Part shown: piece after piece, positions 51,224-59,947 of the stretch
Position numbering within the stretch: position 1 is the first letter of the stretch
Layout: each line of letters begins with the position of its first letter
DNA from: Cyanobacteria bacterium OH_PDB_230
GTDB lineage: Bacteria; Cyanobacteriota; Vampirovibrionia; Gastranaerophilales; Gastranaerophilaceae
Reading direction: 5' to 3'
Assembly: GCA_023421795.1 (NCBI GenBank)
Contig: JAEZSO010000003.1
Span: forward strand, 186,001-250,000
Length of the DNA stretch: 64,000 nt
Position numbers and translations under genes: made by a program
The notes under the pieces: generated by a model
Database searches by the model: none
Seen by the model: the letters and a program-made list of their open reading frames with translations, nothing else
Told to the model about the DNA's origin: nothing

Positions 51224-52000
51224 ATGTCAAGAAGACCTGTTATTGCCGGCAATTGGAAAATGCATAAATTGCAATCAGAAGCCGTAGAACTAGTAAACGG
51301 AATTATGGCAGAACTTAAAGAAACAAGTTTGGAAAAGCTTCCGGAAGTTGTTGTTGCGCCTACTTTTACATCTTTGTGCGCTGTTAATAAAGCGATAAAA
51401 GACTGTGGTTGCGGCAAAGTTAAACTTTCTGCTCAAAACTGCTACTTTGAAACTCAAGGTGCTTTCACCGGAGAAGTTTCAGTTGAAATGGCAAAAGATG
51501 CAGGCTGTGAATATGTAATTATAGGACACAGCGAAAGACGTCAATACTTCAGCGAAACTGATGAAATGATTAACAAAAAAGCAAAAGCAATTCTTAAAAA
51601 TGGCCTAATCCCTATTATTTGTTGCGGTGAATCATTAGAGCAAAGAGAAGCGGGAGTTACTGATTCTCACATAGCGTCTCAAATCAAGCTTGCTTTGGAA
51701 GGCCTATCTGAAGAAGAAGTGGCAAAATCAATAATCGCTTATGAACCAATCTGGGCAATCGGAACAGGTAAAACTTGTGATTCTGACGAAGCAAACAGAG
51801 TAATAGCTATGATAAGAAACGTCGTTAAAGAAGTATCAGGCGAAAATTCAGCTGATGCAATCAGAATTCTTTATGGCGGCAGTGTTAAACCGGATACAAT
51901 AGTAGAACAAATGTCTAAATCAGATATCGACGGCGCTCTTGTAGGTGGTGCAAGCTTAACTGCTGACAGCTTTGGAGCAATTGTAAAAGGCGCAATGTAA
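51224..52000 (+). CDS. tpiA: Triose-phosphate isomerase
   Basis: 258 aa from the ATG at 51224, 7 nt after AGAGGA. Catalytic Lys in AGNWKMHK, His in IGHSERRQYF, Glu in AYEPIWAIGTGKT, and phosphate loop ILYGGSVKP; family complete. Interconverts dihydroxyacetone phosphate and glyceraldehyde 3-phosphate. The frame extends upstream to 51170 but no family sequence does. A terminator shared with the convergent gene follows. Confidence 0.97.
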   Translation: MSRRPVIAGNWKMHKLQSEAVELVNGIMAELKETSLEKLPEVVVAPTFTSLCAVNKAIKDCGCGKVKLSAQNCYFETQGAFTGEVSVEMAKDAGCEYVIIGHSERRQYFSETDEMINKKAKAILKNGLIPIICCGESLEQREAGVTDSHIASQIKLALEGLSEEEVAKSIIAYEPIWAIGTGKTCDSDEANRVIAMIRNVVKEVSGENSADAIRILYGGSVKPDTIVEQMSKSDIDGALVGGASLTADSFGAIVKGAM

Positions 52001-52020
52001 TATTACAAAAATAACTTTAA

Positions 52021-52049
52021 AAAACCGCTTTAATCAAGCGGTTTTTTTT
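52021..52049. terminator. tpiA terminator, bidirectional
   Basis: AAAACCGCTT-TAATC-AAGCGGTTTTTTTT. An A-run precedes the left arm, so it can also serve the convergent gene at 52048. Confidence 0.9.
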
Positions 52050-53133
52050 ATATTTTAAATTTTGCAGAGAATTTAATTCTTTGTTTAGAAATTTCCGCGT
52101 CAGAATAGTAATTAGCAGCATTTACCTCAAGTTCCAGGTCTCTTTTGTTTCGTTTGGGTTTGTATGACAATCCCACCTCATCTTGATTTGTGTTTTGAGC
52201 AATGTTTGTTATAAATCTTGTTTTTACTGCTATTGAGTCTGTAAGCTGGAATTCAGGAATAAAATATAAGCTGGTTTCCAAACCGTCCGAGTTATCATAT
52301 TTGCTTTTTGCCGCTTGCAGGTTTAGTTTAAGCCTATCAAGCTTATATTGGCCGAAAACGCCACCTGTTTTTTTCATATCTCCAAACGATTCATTAGAGA
52401 AGAACCCTCCTCCAAAAACAAACGCTCCTTTTACATGCGGAATAGAAATAGAGTTCGTTGAAGCAGCCAGCCCTCCTGATAAATCATGGTTGAGTGTTGA
52501 ATCATAAAAGCCTGTAGATATGTTTAAGTATTTGCCGTTGGTTTCTATTTTTGCTCCATTATTATATAAAGCCTCGTTTACACCTATAAAAGAGATCGGC
52601 AACCCATTTAAAACCCCTAAAGAACTTTGTCCTATATAAGCTCTTGTGTTTTCTCCCACTTTGTTGCTAACACGTGAAGAATTCATTATTATTGGCATAG
52701 GCGACTGGTTTTTTGTATCTTGGTAATAAGAATTCATAAAATTCTTTGAGGTGTCCCAAATCATATTCTCAGCCCTAACAGGGCTGTATACGTTCATTTT
52801 CTCTACTCCTAAGATGAATATTTTGTCAGATATTGGAGGCACTGCTGAATGTTCATTAGCTTGTAAACTTACAGCATTATCTTCCGCTTCCGTCACTTCT
52901 GCTTCAGTTTCTGTATCATTCTCAGCGGCAGGAGTTTCATAGCCCATTTGTTTAAGTTCTTCTTCGTCAAGTTGATAAAATTCTTCCTGATCTTGAGATT
53001 GTTCTTGATTTTGAGATTGCTCGATATTTTTGTCAGTTGGCACTTCAATTTCTTCACTTTTGAAGAAACCTGCCCAAGAAGTGTTAAAAGTGAATAAAAA
53101 AAATGCTGAAAGTGTTATAAATATTCGTCTCAT
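52048..53133 (-). CDS. Exported, probably outer-membrane protein
   Basis: 361 aa from the ATG at 53133; the frame is open further upstream but the signal peptide (MRRIFITLSAFFLFTFNTSWA) starts there. Residues 30-100 are Glu/Gln/Asp-rich (low complexity). Residues about 110-361 are rich in alternating beta strands (TRFITNIAQNTNQDEVGLSY, LELEVNAANYYSDAEIS, ending FSAKFKI), suggesting an outer-membrane barrel. No clear ribosome-binding site. No specific family recognised. Confidence 0.65.
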   Translation of the reverse strand: MRRIFITLSAFFLFTFNTSWAGFFKSEEIEVPTDKNIEQSQNQEQSQDQEEFYQLDEEELKQMGYETPAAENDTETEAEVTEAEDNAVSLQANEHSAVPPISDKIFILGVEKMNVYSPVRAENMIWDTSKNFMNSYYQDTKNQSPMPIIMNSSRVSNKVGENTRAYIGQSSLGVLNGLPISFIGVNEALYNNGAKIETNGKYLNISTGFYDSTLNHDLSGGLAASTNSISIPHVKGAFVFGGGFFSNESFGDMKKTGGVFGQYKLDRLKLNLQAAKSKYDNSDGLETSLYFIPEFQLTDSIAVKTRFITNIAQNTNQDEVGLSYKPKRNKRDLELEVNAANYYSDAEISKQRIKFSAKFKI

Positions 53134-53206
53134 GCTTATATTATTACGCAAAAGAATAAATAATTTCAATTCTTTAAATATATGAAAATAATAAACAATT
53201 ATATAA

Positions 53207-53809
53207 TTACCAGTTTTTGGCACCGTATTTTAGCCAAGGTTCAATTTGCTTTAGGATTTTTTCTCTTAATTCCGTTGCCGTCTGCCCATCGCTCGTTACA
53301 ACATCATTATCACCGTATAAAGATAACTCTTCCAGCAATTCTTTTAAATTACGAACAATGCGTTTCTGATGTTCTCTTTGTTCAAACTGCCACCCTTCAA
53401 ACCCACATCCTGGAGGATATAATGACCACCCATGCGCAGGAGCTCTTTTGCAACATTCGGGGCGAATTTCATATATTGAACACAGATTATCGTCTGTTAC
53501 GTGTTGGCAGTGATAAAAAGTCACCTTATTTATGTCAAAGTCATCGTTTTCTTTTATTTCACTTACAATTCTTTCAAAATGTTCAGGAACAGCAGCTTTC
53601 GCTTCTTGCCACGAAGAATAAGGAACGAATGTATTTAGGAAGGCATGCGCTTCTACGTCACCGGACTCATCTTTTTCTATAAGTTCGTCATGGCAAGATG
53701 GGGGAACCGCCAGTCTACAGCACCTGCCGCACATTAGGCAAAGGCTTTGCCAGTTCGGGTCTTGTGCTTTTTTCTGTTTTAAAAATTGTACCGCTTCATT
53801 TTGATCCAT
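53207..53809 (-). CDS. YkgJ-type cysteine-cluster protein
   Basis: 200 aa. The cluster begins SLCLMCGRCCRLAV at about residue 20 (CxxCGxCC), with further Cys in CQHVTDDNLCSIYEIRPECC and PPGCGFEGW. This UPF0153/YkgJ pattern is thought to bind zinc or an Fe-S cluster; biochemical function unknown. It is longer than the copy at 12167 and differs in the C-terminal half. Leading residues MDQNEAVQFLKQKKAQDPNW are a plausible native start. Confidence 0.85.
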   Translation of the reverse strand: MDQNEAVQFLKQKKAQDPNWQSLCLMCGRCCRLAVPPSCHDELIEKDESGDVEAHAFLNTFVPYSSWQEAKAAVPEHFERIVSEIKENDDFDINKVTFYHCQHVTDDNLCSIYEIRPECCKRAPAHGWSLYPPGCGFEGWQFEQREHQKRIVRNLKELLEELSLYGDNDVVTSDGQTATELREKILKQIEPWLKYGAKNW

Positions 53810-54112
53810 ATTAATATTATAGAAACTTAAATCTTCCTTTTGAATTTTTTTACAGATTATTTACAATTTTTTCGTTTTTATTGTTAACTTTACACTAAAT
53901 GGCTATACGGATTATATACTCAATCTATATAATGTTAAGTTTTGTAAAGTCGAATTTTGAAGCGATATCTTTCTTGAAATACACTAATAGTAGGTGTTTT
54001 GCGAAGATTAAGAAAAGTTAAAAAAATATATATTAAAATTAACTAGCAAAAAAATAAAAATAAGAGGTTTTATGCTAAAGGTAAAAAAAATATAAACACG
54101 GAGATATATAAA
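53810..54112. other. AT-rich intergenic region
   Basis: 303 bp between the divergent cysteine-cluster gene and the gene at 54113. A weak promoter-like pair TTTACA, 18 nt, TATATA at 53889-53918 points right. No RNA gene or repeat recognised. Confidence 0.4.
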
Positions 54113-54463
54113 ATGTCAGAAATAAATAATAATAATTTTCCACCGCAGATACCAGCGGCAAAAATAGATAATAAACCTATTGTTCCGAAGATACAGGAAG
54201 AGCAAGCGGCTCCAAAAGATACTCAAAAGCCGGAACAAAAGGCTGAACTGCCAAGTATCGGGTTACCGGGGCGTTCTCAGGTAAAATCAACAGGTACTGT
54301 TTTGTCTGATATCGACTTTTTCTTGAAAAATCCTGAAATGGTTGAAAAAGCAAATAATTTCTTTGAAATGACTTACAATCAATTGAAAGAAAAAGGATAC
54401 CCAGAAGCATACGAAACAGCAGCACAAATAACAGATGCTTTTACAAAAGAATTTATTAACTAA
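54113..54463 (+). CDS. Small hypothetical protein
   Basis: 116 aa. N-terminal half is low-complexity, rich in Asn, Pro, Lys and Gln (residues 1-50), and the second half (about 62-115) is a compact helical segment (DIDFFLKNPEMVEKANNFFE, YNQLKEKGYPEAYETAAQI). GGAG lies upstream of the ATG and the gene is set apart by a 300 bp leader region. Unknown; could be a small adaptor with a flexible N-terminus. No homology recognised. Confidence 0.6.
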   Translation: MSEINNNNFPPQIPAAKIDNKPIVPKIQEEQAAPKDTQKPEQKAELPSIGLPGRSQVKSTGTVLSDIDFFLKNPEMVEKANNFFEMTYNQLKEKGYPEAYETAAQITDAFTKEFIN

Positions 54464-54529
54464 ATTTTAACTTCTTGATTCCTTTGAGCTATAGTGATAA
54501 TATATCCTTGCAGTAAAATTAGGATTTAT

Positions 54530-55282
54530 ATGACACTAAATAAACCACTGGAAGCCAAGGACCGCATAATACTAGCACTTGACGTTGATACTCTCGAAGA
54601 AGTGGAACATTTCACTTCACTTTTAAAAGACTATGTAGGATATTTTAAAGTTGGTTTGCAGCTTTATACAGCGTGCGGATTTGATGCTGTTGAAATCATA
54701 AAAAAGCACGGCGGAAAGGTTTATTTCGATGGGAAGTTCCATGATATTCCCAATACGGTGGCTAAAGCCAGCGTAAATTTGATGAAAAAAGGTATAGACT
54801 TTTTCAACATTAACGCCAGCGGTGGATCTAAAATGATTTCCACTACAGTTAAGTTGTGCAAGGAAACTGCAAAAAAACTAGAAATAGCACCTCCTACAAT
54901 ATTGGGAGTTACTCTTCTTTCCAGCTTTGGACAAAGAACTTTAACTGAAGAATTAAATGTAAAAGTAAATATTGACGAATATGTCGCTCATATAACAAGA
55001 ATTGCAAAAGAAGCCGGGATAAGCGGTGTTGTTGCATCTGCTACAGAGGCAAAAAGAATCAGACAAGAACTCGGTGAAGATTTTATGATTATGTGCCCTG
55101 CCATAAGACCGACTTGGTCAGTAGTTAACGATCAGATAAGAGTCGTTTCACCTTCTGATGCAATCCATGCCGGGGTTGACTATATGGTAATCGGTAGGCC
55201 GATTACTTCAGCCGAGGACCCTGTTGCCGCGGCAAAATTAATTATTAATGAAATTGAAGAAGCGCTAAACAACAGAGAATAA
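54530..55282 (+). CDS. pyrF: Orotidine 5'-phosphate decarboxylase
   Basis: 250 aa from the ATG at 54530, five bases after AGGA; the frame opens upstream at 54494. Family motifs: ILALDVDTLEE, the catalytic YFDGKFHDIPNTVA (Lys-Asp-Asp network), GVTLLSSF, VVASATEAKRIRQ and MCPAIRP; and the phosphate-binding GRPIT near the end. Converts OMP to UMP. Followed by ald after 17 bp. Confidence 0.96.
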   Translation: MTLNKPLEAKDRIILALDVDTLEEVEHFTSLLKDYVGYFKVGLQLYTACGFDAVEIIKKHGGKVYFDGKFHDIPNTVAKASVNLMKKGIDFFNINASGGSKMISTTVKLCKETAKKLEIAPPTILGVTLLSSFGQRTLTEELNVKVNIDEYVAHITRIAKEAGISGVVASATEAKRIRQELGEDFMIMCPAIRPTWSVVNDQIRVVSPSDAIHAGVDYMVIGRPITSAEDPVAAAKLIINEIEEALNNRE

Positions 55283-55299
55283 GACTGAAAGGAGACGTT

Positions 55300-56421
55300 A
55301 TGATTATTGGGATCCCTAAAGAGATTAAAACAAACGAAAATAGGGTAGCGATAACCCCTTCGGGAGTCCATGATTTAGTTAGGAACTCTCATACAGTCTA
55401 TATTCAAAAAGGAGCAGGTGTAAACAGCGGTTTTGAAGATTCTGAATACGTTGAGCAGGGCGCAAAAACTCTGGACACTATCGAAGAAGTTTATAAAAAA
55501 TCAGACGTAATTGTAAAAGTAAAAGAACCCCAACCTTCAGAGTACACTCTTTTGAGGGAAAATCAAACTTTATTTACTTATTTACATCTTGCTGTAGAAG
55601 AGAAGCTGACAAAGGTTTTGCTAGAAAAAAAAGTTACAGCAATTGCATATGAAACAATTCAAACTACAGACGGTCAACTTCCGCTTTTAGTACCGATGAG
55701 CGAAGTTGCGGGAAAAATGTCTGTACAAATAGCTGCAAATATCCTTGAGAAACACAATGGAGGATCTGGAGTTCTTCTTGGCGGAATCGCAGGTGTTGCT
55801 CCTGGAAAAGTTGTGATAGTTGGAGCGGGAGTTGTAGGTATCAGTGCTGCTAAAATAGCCGTAGGGATGGGAGCTGACGTAAGAATCCTTGATGTAGATT
55901 TAAATAAACTAAGATATGTTGAAAACATATTTGGATCAAGAATTAAAACATATATGTCGAATCACTACAACTTGAAGAACCAAGCTTCACAAGCGGATGC
56001 TGTTATAGGGGCAGTGTTAATCCCAGGGAAAAAAGCGCCGCATCTGATTGATGAAGAAACAGTCAAGACAATGAAAAAAGGTTCTGTAATAGTAGATGTA
56101 GCTATAGATCAAGGCGGAATCGTTGAGACAATAGACAGAATAACTACACATTCAAACCCCACGTTTGAAAAGCATGGAGTAGTTCATTACAGCGTGGCGA
56201 ATATCCCCGGTGCTGTCGCAAGAACCTCTACCATAGGTCTTACTAACGCTACTCAAAAATATCTGATGCATATAGCAAATCTTGGGCCTATCGAGGCGGC
56301 AAAATTATTCCCCGAATTAGCTAAAGGTTTCAATACTTTCCAAGGGAAGCTTACAAATGAGGCCGTGGCTGAGTCATTAAATATGAAATATTCTGAATTG
56401 TCTATGCTTATTGGATTTTAG
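55300..56421 (+). CDS. ald: Alanine dehydrogenase
   Basis: 373 aa. NAD-dependent, interconverting alanine and pyruvate plus ammonia. Start MIIGIPKEIKTNENRVAI, substrate-site KVKEPQPSEY, Rossmann loop GAGVVGISAAKIA (about 175-187), DVAIDQGG and the C-terminal VPGAVART-like NIPGAVARTST. Length is typical. GGAG is upstream of the ATG. Its 3' end overlaps the convergent radical SAM gene by 14 bp. Confidence 0.95.
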   Translation: MIIGIPKEIKTNENRVAITPSGVHDLVRNSHTVYIQKGAGVNSGFEDSEYVEQGAKTLDTIEEVYKKSDVIVKVKEPQPSEYTLLRENQTLFTYLHLAVEEKLTKVLLEKKVTAIAYETIQTTDGQLPLLVPMSEVAGKMSVQIAANILEKHNGGSGVLLGGIAGVAPGKVVIVGAGVVGISAAKIAVGMGADVRILDVDLNKLRYVENIFGSRIKTYMSNHYNLKNQASQADAVIGAVLIPGKKAPHLIDEETVKTMKKGSVIVDVAIDQGGIVETIDRITTHSNPTFEKHGVVHYSVANIPGAVARTSTIGLTNATQKYLMHIANLGPIEAAKLFPELAKGFNTFQGKLTNEAVAESLNMKYSELSMLIGF

Positions 56422-57487
56422 GATATAATTCGCAGCACATTTGACAAGAATTAAACACTTTAGATGCTTTTAGATTTTTTCTGAAGCATCTAAATTTTGT
56501 ATCATTGTATATTTCGATGAGTTTTTTGTTTTTTACATTCCCTATTTTGTAAGAAAGGCAAGGGTAAACATCTCCTTGAGGGTTGATAATCATATTCGAG
56601 AAAGGATATGAACAAGGTGAATAGATTTCGGGTAACGGAGTGGTTTTCAATGTGAAAAATTTTTCTATTCTTTCTAAATCTCCTGTCGGTTCAAACTTTG
56701 GTGCCCATCTGATCTTGACTTTAGAAGTCTTTGAAAGGCTTTCCAGTTCTTTATAAACTTCTTTGAAATGCGCCATATCAAAATAAGGTTTTATAGGATA
56801 TTCCTGATTATAAAATTCTTCTCCAAAAGTTTCCCTTAAAATAGAATTTTGTTTCAGGTCATTATTTCGTTTAAAAGCAATCGAAAGGAAATCAAAATTC
56901 ATTTCTGTAGATAGCTTATACAGCTTAACCAAATCATCGATATTGTTCTCAAGGACAATGGTTTTTATGTCAACCAAAGGCTTTTTGCCTTGTCTTTTTG
57001 AATTAAGAAGCTCTAAATTTGAAATTATCTTTTCAAAGATTCCGGACTGCATTCTGTTTATATCATGGATTTCTTTTACACCGTCTAAAGATACACTCAA
57101 AAGCAAAAGGTTATGTTTTATAAGAATATCTATCATCTCTTCAGATAGCAAAATACCGTTTGTTACAACGTTAACTTTTCCTAAAGTCTTTTCTGATGCA
57201 CGTTTAAAAATTTGTTCAAAATCATTTCTTAAAAAGACTTCTCCTCCGACCAAAGTTATTAAAGAATAAAAAGGAATCTGGTTGATTATATCTATCCATT
57301 CGTCGGTCGTAAGTTCTTCTTTTAGTCTGTCCTCGCCGATATAACAATAAGGACAATCCAGATTACACCTATATGTAAGCTCCAAGCTGTATCTGATAGG
57401 CATAATAGCTTTGCCCATCTTGTTATGGTAAGAAATATTGCCGTAAAATTTTCTTGCAGCGTCAAATAATAAAGACGAATCCAACAA
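56408..57487 (-). CDS. Radical SAM protein with SPASM-like C-terminus
   Basis: 359 aa. The cluster motif is CNLDCPYCYIGEDR near residue 40, followed by LVGGEVFLRNDFEQI, VTNGILLS and SVSLDGVKEIHD, standard for the radical SAM barrel. The C-terminal part has paired Cys in PCSYPFSN, YPCLSYKIGNV and CQMCCEL, as in SPASM domains that bind extra Fe-S clusters. Such enzymes mature peptides or modify proteins, and some act on other substrates. It lies 3 bp after the TrpD-like gene, in the same direction, so the two are expressed together. Confidence 0.88.
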   Translation of the reverse strand: MLDSSLLFDAARKFYGNISYHNKMGKAIMPIRYSLELTYRCNLDCPYCYIGEDRLKEELTTDEWIDIINQIPFYSLITLVGGEVFLRNDFEQIFKRASEKTLGKVNVVTNGILLSEEMIDILIKHNLLLLSVSLDGVKEIHDINRMQSGIFEKIISNLELLNSKRQGKKPLVDIKTIVLENNIDDLVKLYKLSTEMNFDFLSIAFKRNNDLKQNSILRETFGEEFYNQEYPIKPYFDMAHFKEVYKELESLSKTSKVKIRWAPKFEPTGDLERIEKFFTLKTTPLPEIYSPCSYPFSNMIINPQGDVYPCLSYKIGNVKNKKLIEIYNDTKFRCFRKNLKASKVFNSCQMCCELYPKIQ

Positions 57488-57490
57488 ATT

Positions 57491-58342
57491 TTATCCTCTC
57501 AAATTATTTAGCTTATCTAGTGCCTTAAAAGAATCTATGGCGTTATATGCCAAAATTATTCCTTTTTTTATGCTGTCAACTAAACCCGCTATATATATCA
57601 TAACACCAACGTTCATCACAATCACATCAAGCTTTGCGCCTGACATTTTTTTGTTTAGAATATCTCTGCACAAATTTGCGTTATAAAGAGGAGTCGCTCC
57701 GGTAACTGATATCGGCTCTGCTTCTTCTATTCCAAAATCTACAGGGTTTATAACATAGTTTTTTATTTCATTGTCTACAAGTTCAAAAATTTGGGTGCAT
57801 CCGCAGATATTTACTTCGTCAAAGGAAGGATTGGAAGAACAAGCTATAATTGCTCTCTTGTAGTTTTTGCTTCTCAGTTCAAATAAGTATCCCATAGCTC
57901 TGTGAACATCAGCCAACCCTATAAATCTAGCTGTTTCAGCGACCGGAGAAAGTAATGGGCAAAGATTGTCAATAATCTGCTCCGGCATAGCATCCACGAA
58001 GGCAATTCCTGTGCTGTAAAAATATTTTTCGATTTCTTTTATTGATCTTGCTGTTTTAATACCAAGAGCGTCTAAAAAAGCAACACTTGAGCATTTTTTA
58101 ATACTGTCTTCTGAAACATGTTTTATAACCCTTAGGCCTAAAGAATTTGCTACTATTGATGATAAAGTAGAAATGTTAATAGCATTGGTGCTTGTGCCTC
58201 CAGCGCCTGTAATATAAAGTATATTAGAATTTGAACCATTATTTAAAGAAACATTCATATTTAAATTATTCCATATGAAATCACTTTTTATAAAATTACT
58301 CGTTAATTTTAATATTTCTTTACAATCAAACAAAAAAGGCAA
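57491..58342 (-). CDS. TrpD-like (GT3-family) phosphoribosyltransferase homolog
   Basis: 283 aa. From residue 44 it follows TrpD: ITGAGGTSTNAINISTLSSI replaces the GTGGD PRPP loop while keeping NxST; DALGIKTARS; the FDEVNICG metal Asp-Glu pair; and a C-terminal GVMIYIAGLVDSIKKGI as in TrpD. The KHGNR motif reads KHVSEDS, and the N-terminal helical domain is short. Thus probably not the tryptophan enzyme; a divergent phosphoribosyltransferase, or a YbiB-like non-catalytic homolog. The TTG start at 58342 has no clear ribosome-binding site; an ATG at 58258 is possible. Confidence 0.7.
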   Translation of the reverse strand: MPFLFDCKEILKLTSNFIKSDFIWNNLNMNVSLNNGSNSNILYITGAGGTSTNAINISTLSSIVANSLGLRVIKHVSEDSIKKCSSVAFLDALGIKTARSIKEIEKYFYSTGIAFVDAMPEQIIDNLCPLLSPVAETARFIGLADVHRAMGYLFELRSKNYKRAIIACSSNPSFDEVNICGCTQIFELVDNEIKNYVINPVDFGIEEAEPISVTGATPLYNANLCRDILNKKMSGAKLDVIVMNVGVMIYIAGLVDSIKKGIILAYNAIDSFKALDKLNNLRG

Positions 58343-58410
58343 TTTTTACAAATAATAATTGTTTATATAAATACAGGGGATTAGAAAATTTATTTCAAGG
58401 GGGAAACATT

Positions 58411-58659
58411 ATGGCAATTGGACCAAAAGACAAATTAGATCAGCTTTTAGTTAATAAATACGCTGGTGAAAAAGTTGAAAATCACAGCATGATAAAATTA
58501 GTTGATTCACAAAAAATGTTAGAAACAATGAATGATTACGCTCAAATGCATATGAATATGTTGGCTTTAAGTCAAAAACTTAAAGGCGTATGTTCTACTC
58601 TAAACGCTAAATCAGCAGTTTACTATAAATCTAAAAAACGTTCAGTCCAAGCTTCTTAA
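58411..58659 (+). CDS. Small hypothetical protein
   Basis: 82 aa, helical and basic at the C-terminus (KSKKRSVQAS). A very strong ribosome-binding site AAGGGGG lies 7 nt before the ATG, arguing for high expression. Residues 25-60 (HSMIKLVDSQKMLETMNDYA, MLALSQKLKGV) form amphipathic helices. No membrane span or known motif. It precedes maf by 79 bp. Family not recognised. Confidence 0.6.
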   Translation: MAIGPKDKLDQLLVNKYAGEKVENHSMIKLVDSQKMLETMNDYAQMHMNMLALSQKLKGVCSTLNAKSAVYYKSKKRSVQAS

Positions 58660-58738
58660 AACTTAGGCATCCTAGAATTAAATTGTTTTTTAGATTAAGA
58701 TATAACTGTAAAACAGACAAGAAAACAGTTGTGTCAAA

Positions 58739-59308
58739 ATGAAAAAAATAATTTTAGCATCGACTTCTCCCAGAAGAGTTGAACTTTTAAAAGCCGTTGG
58801 AATAAACTTTGAAACCACAAACCCTGATTATGATGAAAATATTATAGGTTTAAAATTTTCATATCAAGCAATAGAATCAATAGCTCTAAATAAAGGTAAA
58901 TCAGTTCTCGAAAAAACAGATAAATCAGCACTTATCATAAGTGCTGATACTGTTGTTGTTATGGATGAAGAAGTTTTAGGAAAACCAAAAGATAAAACAG
59001 ATGCATTAAGGATGCTAAAGATGCTTAATGACAAGACCCATTTTGTTGTTACCTCAATTGCACTGATAGATAAAGCAAATAACAGAGAGATTTTGGAGTC
59101 TACAACCAGTCACGTAACCTTTAACAATCTTTCTGAAAGTGACATCATAAATTATATAGAAGATTTTGCCCCGCTTGATAAAGCCGGGTCATATGGAATT
59201 CAAGAACTCCCATCATATTTTATAAAAAATATTAAGGGAGATTTTGACAATATTGTTGGCTTGCCTACAAAAACCTTAATAAAAATGATTGAAAAAATAA
59301 CTAAATAA
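58739..59308 (+). CDS. maf: Maf-family nucleotide pyrophosphatase
   Basis: 189 aa. Start KKIILASTSPRRVELLKAVG, the conserved SADTVVVMDEEVLGKPKD metal and phosphate block (residues 68-85), and the C-terminal GSYGIQELPSYFIKNIKGDF with GLPT. Maf enzymes hydrolyse dTTP, UTP or modified nucleotides to monophosphates. YceF/YhdE subfamily not resolved here. Normal length. Confidence 0.93.
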   Translation: MKKIILASTSPRRVELLKAVGINFETTNPDYDENIIGLKFSYQAIESIALNKGKSVLEKTDKSALIISADTVVVMDEEVLGKPKDKTDALRMLKMLNDKTHFVVTSIALIDKANNREILESTTSHVTFNNLSESDIINYIEDFAPLDKAGSYGIQELPSYFIKNIKGDFDNIVGLPTKTLIKMIEKITK

Positions 59309-59361
59309 TCTATTTATAGTAAAATGTTTCATGTAATGGAATGAGTTATGGAGAATATGTA

Positions 59362-59886
59362 ATGCCTGTTCAAATGGTCAAAGATAAAATTAGAGATGTA
59401 ATTGATTTCCCGGTAAAAGGAATTGTTTTTAAAGATATTACGACAGCAATCAAAGACCCAGAGGCGTTAAGACAGATAATTCACTATTTGACAGACAAAT
59501 TCATAGATAAAAAAATTGACTATGTTGCCGCAATAGAATCAAGAGGGTTTATTTTCGGTTCTGCTGTTGCCTGTAATTTAGGCGCTGGTTTTATTTTGAT
59601 AAGAAAACCTGGTAAGCTTCCTGCTGAAACAATAAGTCAGGAATATGATCTTGAATACGGCACTGATACAATACAAATGCATAAAGATGCAATAGAGCCG
59701 GGCAAAAGGGTCCTTGTAATAGATGATTTATTGGCAACCGGCGGTACTGTGGGAGCTTCTTGCAAACTTATAGAAAAAACAGGAGCAAAAGTAGTTGGAG
59801 CCGCTTTTGTTATTGAACTTGAATTCCTTAACGGAAGATCAAAACTTCCAAAGGATTTAGAAGTAGTCTCAATGATCACTTACTAA
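59362..59886 (+). CDS. apt: Adenine phosphoribosyltransferase
   Basis: 174 aa from the ATG at 59362, 8 nt after GGAG. PRPP-binding VLVIDDLLATGGTVGA, family block AIESRGFIFGSAVA and the flexible loop GKLPAETISQEYDLEYG. Converts adenine and PRPP to AMP in purine salvage. The frame opens seven codons earlier (59341), but no Apt sequence does. Confidence 0.95.
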   Translation: MPVQMVKDKIRDVIDFPVKGIVFKDITTAIKDPEALRQIIHYLTDKFIDKKIDYVAAIESRGFIFGSAVACNLGAGFILIRKPGKLPAETISQEYDLEYGTDTIQMHKDAIEPGKRVLVIDDLLATGGTVGASCKLIEKTGAKVVGAAFVIELEFLNGRSKLPKDLEVVSMITY

Positions 59887-59947
59887 AATAAAACGGATTG
59901 ATTTATTTAAAAATAAAATTAAATAACAAATAACCGGACAATAAAGA

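Noticed and set aside
53182..53682. 166-codon plus-strand frame
   Set aside because: Lies antisense to the cysteine-cluster gene, whose Cys motifs and codon pattern mark it as the real gene.
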